Part shown: positions 12,515 through 13,948 of the stretch, piece by piece
How the letters are laid out: each line of letters begins with the position of its first letter
Position numbering within the stretch: position 1 is the stretch's first letter
NCBI GenBank assembly: GCA_045605745.1
Contig: JAZUQN010000044.1
Span: 1 to 13,948, forward strand
DNA: 13,948 bases
DNA from: SIG710 sp045605745
GTDB lineage: Bacteria; Bacillota; Clostridia; Oscillospirales; CAG-272
Direction of reading: 5' to 3'
The notes under the pieces: generated by a model
Databases searched by the model: none
Seen by the model: the letters and a program-made list of their open reading frames with translations, nothing else
Told to the model about the DNA's origin: nothing
Made by a program: the position numbers and the translations under genes

Positions 12515-13282
12515 CTATCTCCTTATGCGAACAGCCTCATCAATGGCAGAAGCAAGTTGAACCGCTTTTGATAAAGCTTCATATAGCTTATTGTTTTCGT
12601 AAATCAGTCTGCTGAGCCTCTCTGCATTTCGGCGGTTGAGATCCTTCATTTCTTTTGCTTCCGAAGCGGACTTTTCGGCCGCCTGCCATGCCTCCTCAAG
12701 CTTTTCGTTTAGACTGTCATTTTCTGCCGCATCCGCATCGCCTATGCGCTCATGGTCCGCAATCCTATGTTTCAGATTTTCGCAGTGCTCTTTCAAACAA
12801 GAATTTTCATAATGCAGTCTTTTGTTATCTTCATTTAGAGCCTCAATATCTTTTTCAAGCACTTTTACATATGTCGCAATGTCTGCAAGCTCATCGGCCT
12901 TATTAACATTGTTTGAGGGCATAGCATTAGCATCCCCCTTGGGTATCTTAAGCTCACAGCATTTGCTCTTGACTGCCTGAGTGCTTCTGCCGAGAATTTC
13001 GGCTATTTCTTTGCTTTCCTTGCCGATGCTGCGAAGCTCACGAAGCCTTTTTATATCATCCTTGCTCCACGTTTTTTTGCTTTCTGTTTTAGGAGCAACT
13101 TTATTAGTCTCGTTCTTTTTTGACTCCAGGCCTCTCTCTTCAAAAAGCTCTTTTATAAGCTCTTCAAGTTCCTTTTTTGAACAGTCTATTAGGTCACATA
13201 GGATTTTCTTTTGTTCTTTTACGTTTTTTGCCTGTTCAATCATCGGCAAAATCTCGTCTCGTTTAATAGTCTTGAAGTGCAT
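12515..13282 (-). CDS. Myb/SANT-like helix-turn-helix protein with long coiled coil
   Basis: 255 aa. The ATG at 13282 (MHFKTIKRDEILP) has AAGGAG seven bases upstream, preferred over a longer frame from 13309. Residues 1-55 are helical with ILCDLIDCSKKELEELIKELF, possibly a small dimer domain. Residues about 70-116 (KTWSKDDIKRLRELRSIG...EIAEILGRSTQAVKSK) read as a Myb/SANT or GcrA-like helix-turn-helix, with EIAEILGRSTQAVKSK the recognition half. Two heptad-rich stretches follow (about 130-175 and 190-240), consistent with dimerising coiled coils. The C-terminus is basic (VRIRR). This is a probable sequence-specific DNA-binding protein of the early region. Replication or transcription control are both open. 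Confidence 0.7.
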   Translation of the reverse strand: MHFKTIKRDEILPMIEQAKNVKEQKKILCDLIDCSKKELEELIKELFEERGLESKKNETNKVAPKTESKKTWSKDDIKRLRELRSIGKESKEIAEILGRSTQAVKSKCCELKIPKGDANAMPSNNVNKADELADIATYVKVLEKDIEALNEDNKRLHYENSCLKEHCENLKHRIADHERIGDADAAENDSLNEKLEEAWQAAEKSASEAKEMKDLNRRNAERLSRLIYENNKLYEALSKAVQLASAIDEAVRIRR

Positions 13283-13309
13283 TGTTTTTCTCCTTATTAA
13301 AATTTGCAA

Positions 13310-13948
13310 TTATTCGTTTCCGTTTCTTTCAAAGAAATTTCTAAAAACCTCAGATCGATATTGCCCCTCTGTTAAATCTATGATCTCACGAACTGTATAA
13401 TTTTCTTTGACCTTTTGCAAACCGTCCACAAAATGTTCTGTGCCTGCCTTGCAAGCACCTGTGATAATTCTGTACATCGTCATTGCTTTCTCGGCAGTTA
13501 CAACAGTTTCCATAGTGTAAGACTTGTATTGCTCTGCGCCCCTATCTTTCGCTTTCTTAAACTCAAGGTCGTTAAGACCGTCCTTAAAGCTTTTGCAATG
13601 AGCGTAATTCTCACCGTCTGTAAGAACATTTAAGCCCTTTATTTTGCCTACATAGAATGTGTACTCTCCTATTTTTCTCTTGCGCTTAATATGTACAAGC
13701 ATATTGTCACAATATATATATTTACCTTCGACAACATCACCGTTTTGTAAACGCTTATAATGTTCAGGATTGCTTATCTGCGTTCCGCTCAAATTAAGCC
13801 AACCACCAACTGTAAGTCCCTCGGGTAGTGAGGTTATCTGCGTTCCGCTCAAATCAAGCCAACCACCAACTGTAAGTCCCTCGGGTAGTGAGGTTATCTG
13901 CGTTCCGCTCAAATAAAGCGAACCGCCAACTGTAAGTCCCTCGGGTAG
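13310..13948 (-). CDS. leucine-rich repeat protein, N-terminus beyond window
   Basis: The frame is open to the window edge, so the true start is not visible; the apparent TTG start near 13912 lies inside a repeat. The visible N-terminal part is almost three copies of a 20-residue leucine-rich unit of the form LSGTQITSLPEGLTVGGWLD, then a degenerate copy ending SNPEHYKRL. The C-terminal domain of about 145 residues has IGEYTFYVGKIKGLNVLTDG and a MTMYRIITGACKAGTEHFVDGLQ helix. I have the impression that similar repeat-plus-domain proteins occur in other gut phages. No signal peptide or catalytic motif is visible in this part. Role unknown; binding of a host protein is a reasonable guess for such a repeat. 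Confidence 0.75.
   Translation of the reverse strand, partial: LPEGLTVGGSLYLSGTQITSLPEGLTVGGWLDLSGTQITSLPEGLTVGGWLNLSGTQISNPEHYKRLQNGDVVEGKYIYCDNMLVHIKRKRKIGEYTFYVGKIKGLNVLTDGENYAHCKSFKDGLNDLEFKKAKDRGAEQYKSYTMETVVTAEKAMTMYRIITGACKAGTEHFVDGLQKVKENYTVREIIDLTEGQYRSEVFRNFFERNGNE
13774..13948. repeat. 60-bp tandem repeats coding the leucine-rich units
   Basis: Three units in register: 13774-13833, 13834-13893 and 13894-13948 (the last cut by the window). The first two differ at one base in 60 (13795 against 13855). The third differs from the second at three bases. This is far more conserved than protein function would demand, which points to recent expansion or ongoing gene conversion. More copies probably lie outside the window. 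Confidence 0.9.

Noticed and set aside
13774..13948. Possible CRISPR array
   Set aside because: Units are contiguous with no spacers, 60 bp long and in frame as leucine-rich coding repeats.
1..13948. Integrase, CI-like repressor, lysis genes, tRNAs, insertion sequences
   Set aside because: I looked for their typical motifs and structures in the supported genes and gaps and saw none; lifestyle cannot be judged from this window.

Overview
This window looks like part of a tailed dsDNA bacteriophage or prophage of a Firmicutes host, probably a gut clostridium. That guess rests on the strong AGGAGG-type ribosome binding sites, the moderate GC content, an SSB ending in DDDLPF, and a fibre with a GFxGTExEWL anchor plus tandem KNLF...PYxE-type domains. 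Every gene I can support is on the minus strand, so the genome reads from base 13948 down to base 1. Both ends are cut inside genes.

Region 1 (13948-9417) is an early and replication module. It holds a leucine-rich repeat protein whose N-terminus lies outside the window, a Myb/SANT-like helix-turn-helix coiled-coil protein, a small zinc-ribbon protein, a Lar-like zinc-ribbon protein and three small unknown proteins. One of these (11742-11852) is only 36 codons and is coupled to the next gene by an ATGA overlap. They are followed by an HUH-type (rolling-circle) replication initiator, an SSB and a small DNA-binding protein that may be the late-gene regulator. Between the initiator and ssb lies a perfect 16-bp inverted repeat around a GC-rich core, a good origin or operator candidate.

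Region 2 (9416-9133) separates early from late genes. It contains an intrinsic terminator (9322-9360), a cluster of overlapping GC-rich palindromes (9203-9232), and a near-ideal ribosome binding site with no canonical start at the right distance.

Region 3 (9132-1) is the packaging and virion module: small terminase (P22 gp3-like), large terminase, portal with a zinc-ribbon insertion, a 41-aa unknown protein, a scaffold-like protein, a putative decoration protein, major capsid protein, a hairpin terminator, a head-tail connector candidate and a long fibre. The order TerS-TerL-portal-scaffold-coat-connector matches the P22 head module. No tail-tube, tape-measure or tail-assembly gene lies between connector and fibre, so a short-tailed (podovirus-like) particle is plausible, although the window stops before this can be settled.

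The most unusual point is the pairing of an HUH initiator and SSB with a P22-like packaging and head module, with candidate cis sites for both replication and late control. I saw no integrase, CI-like repressor, lysis gene, tRNA or CRISPR array here.
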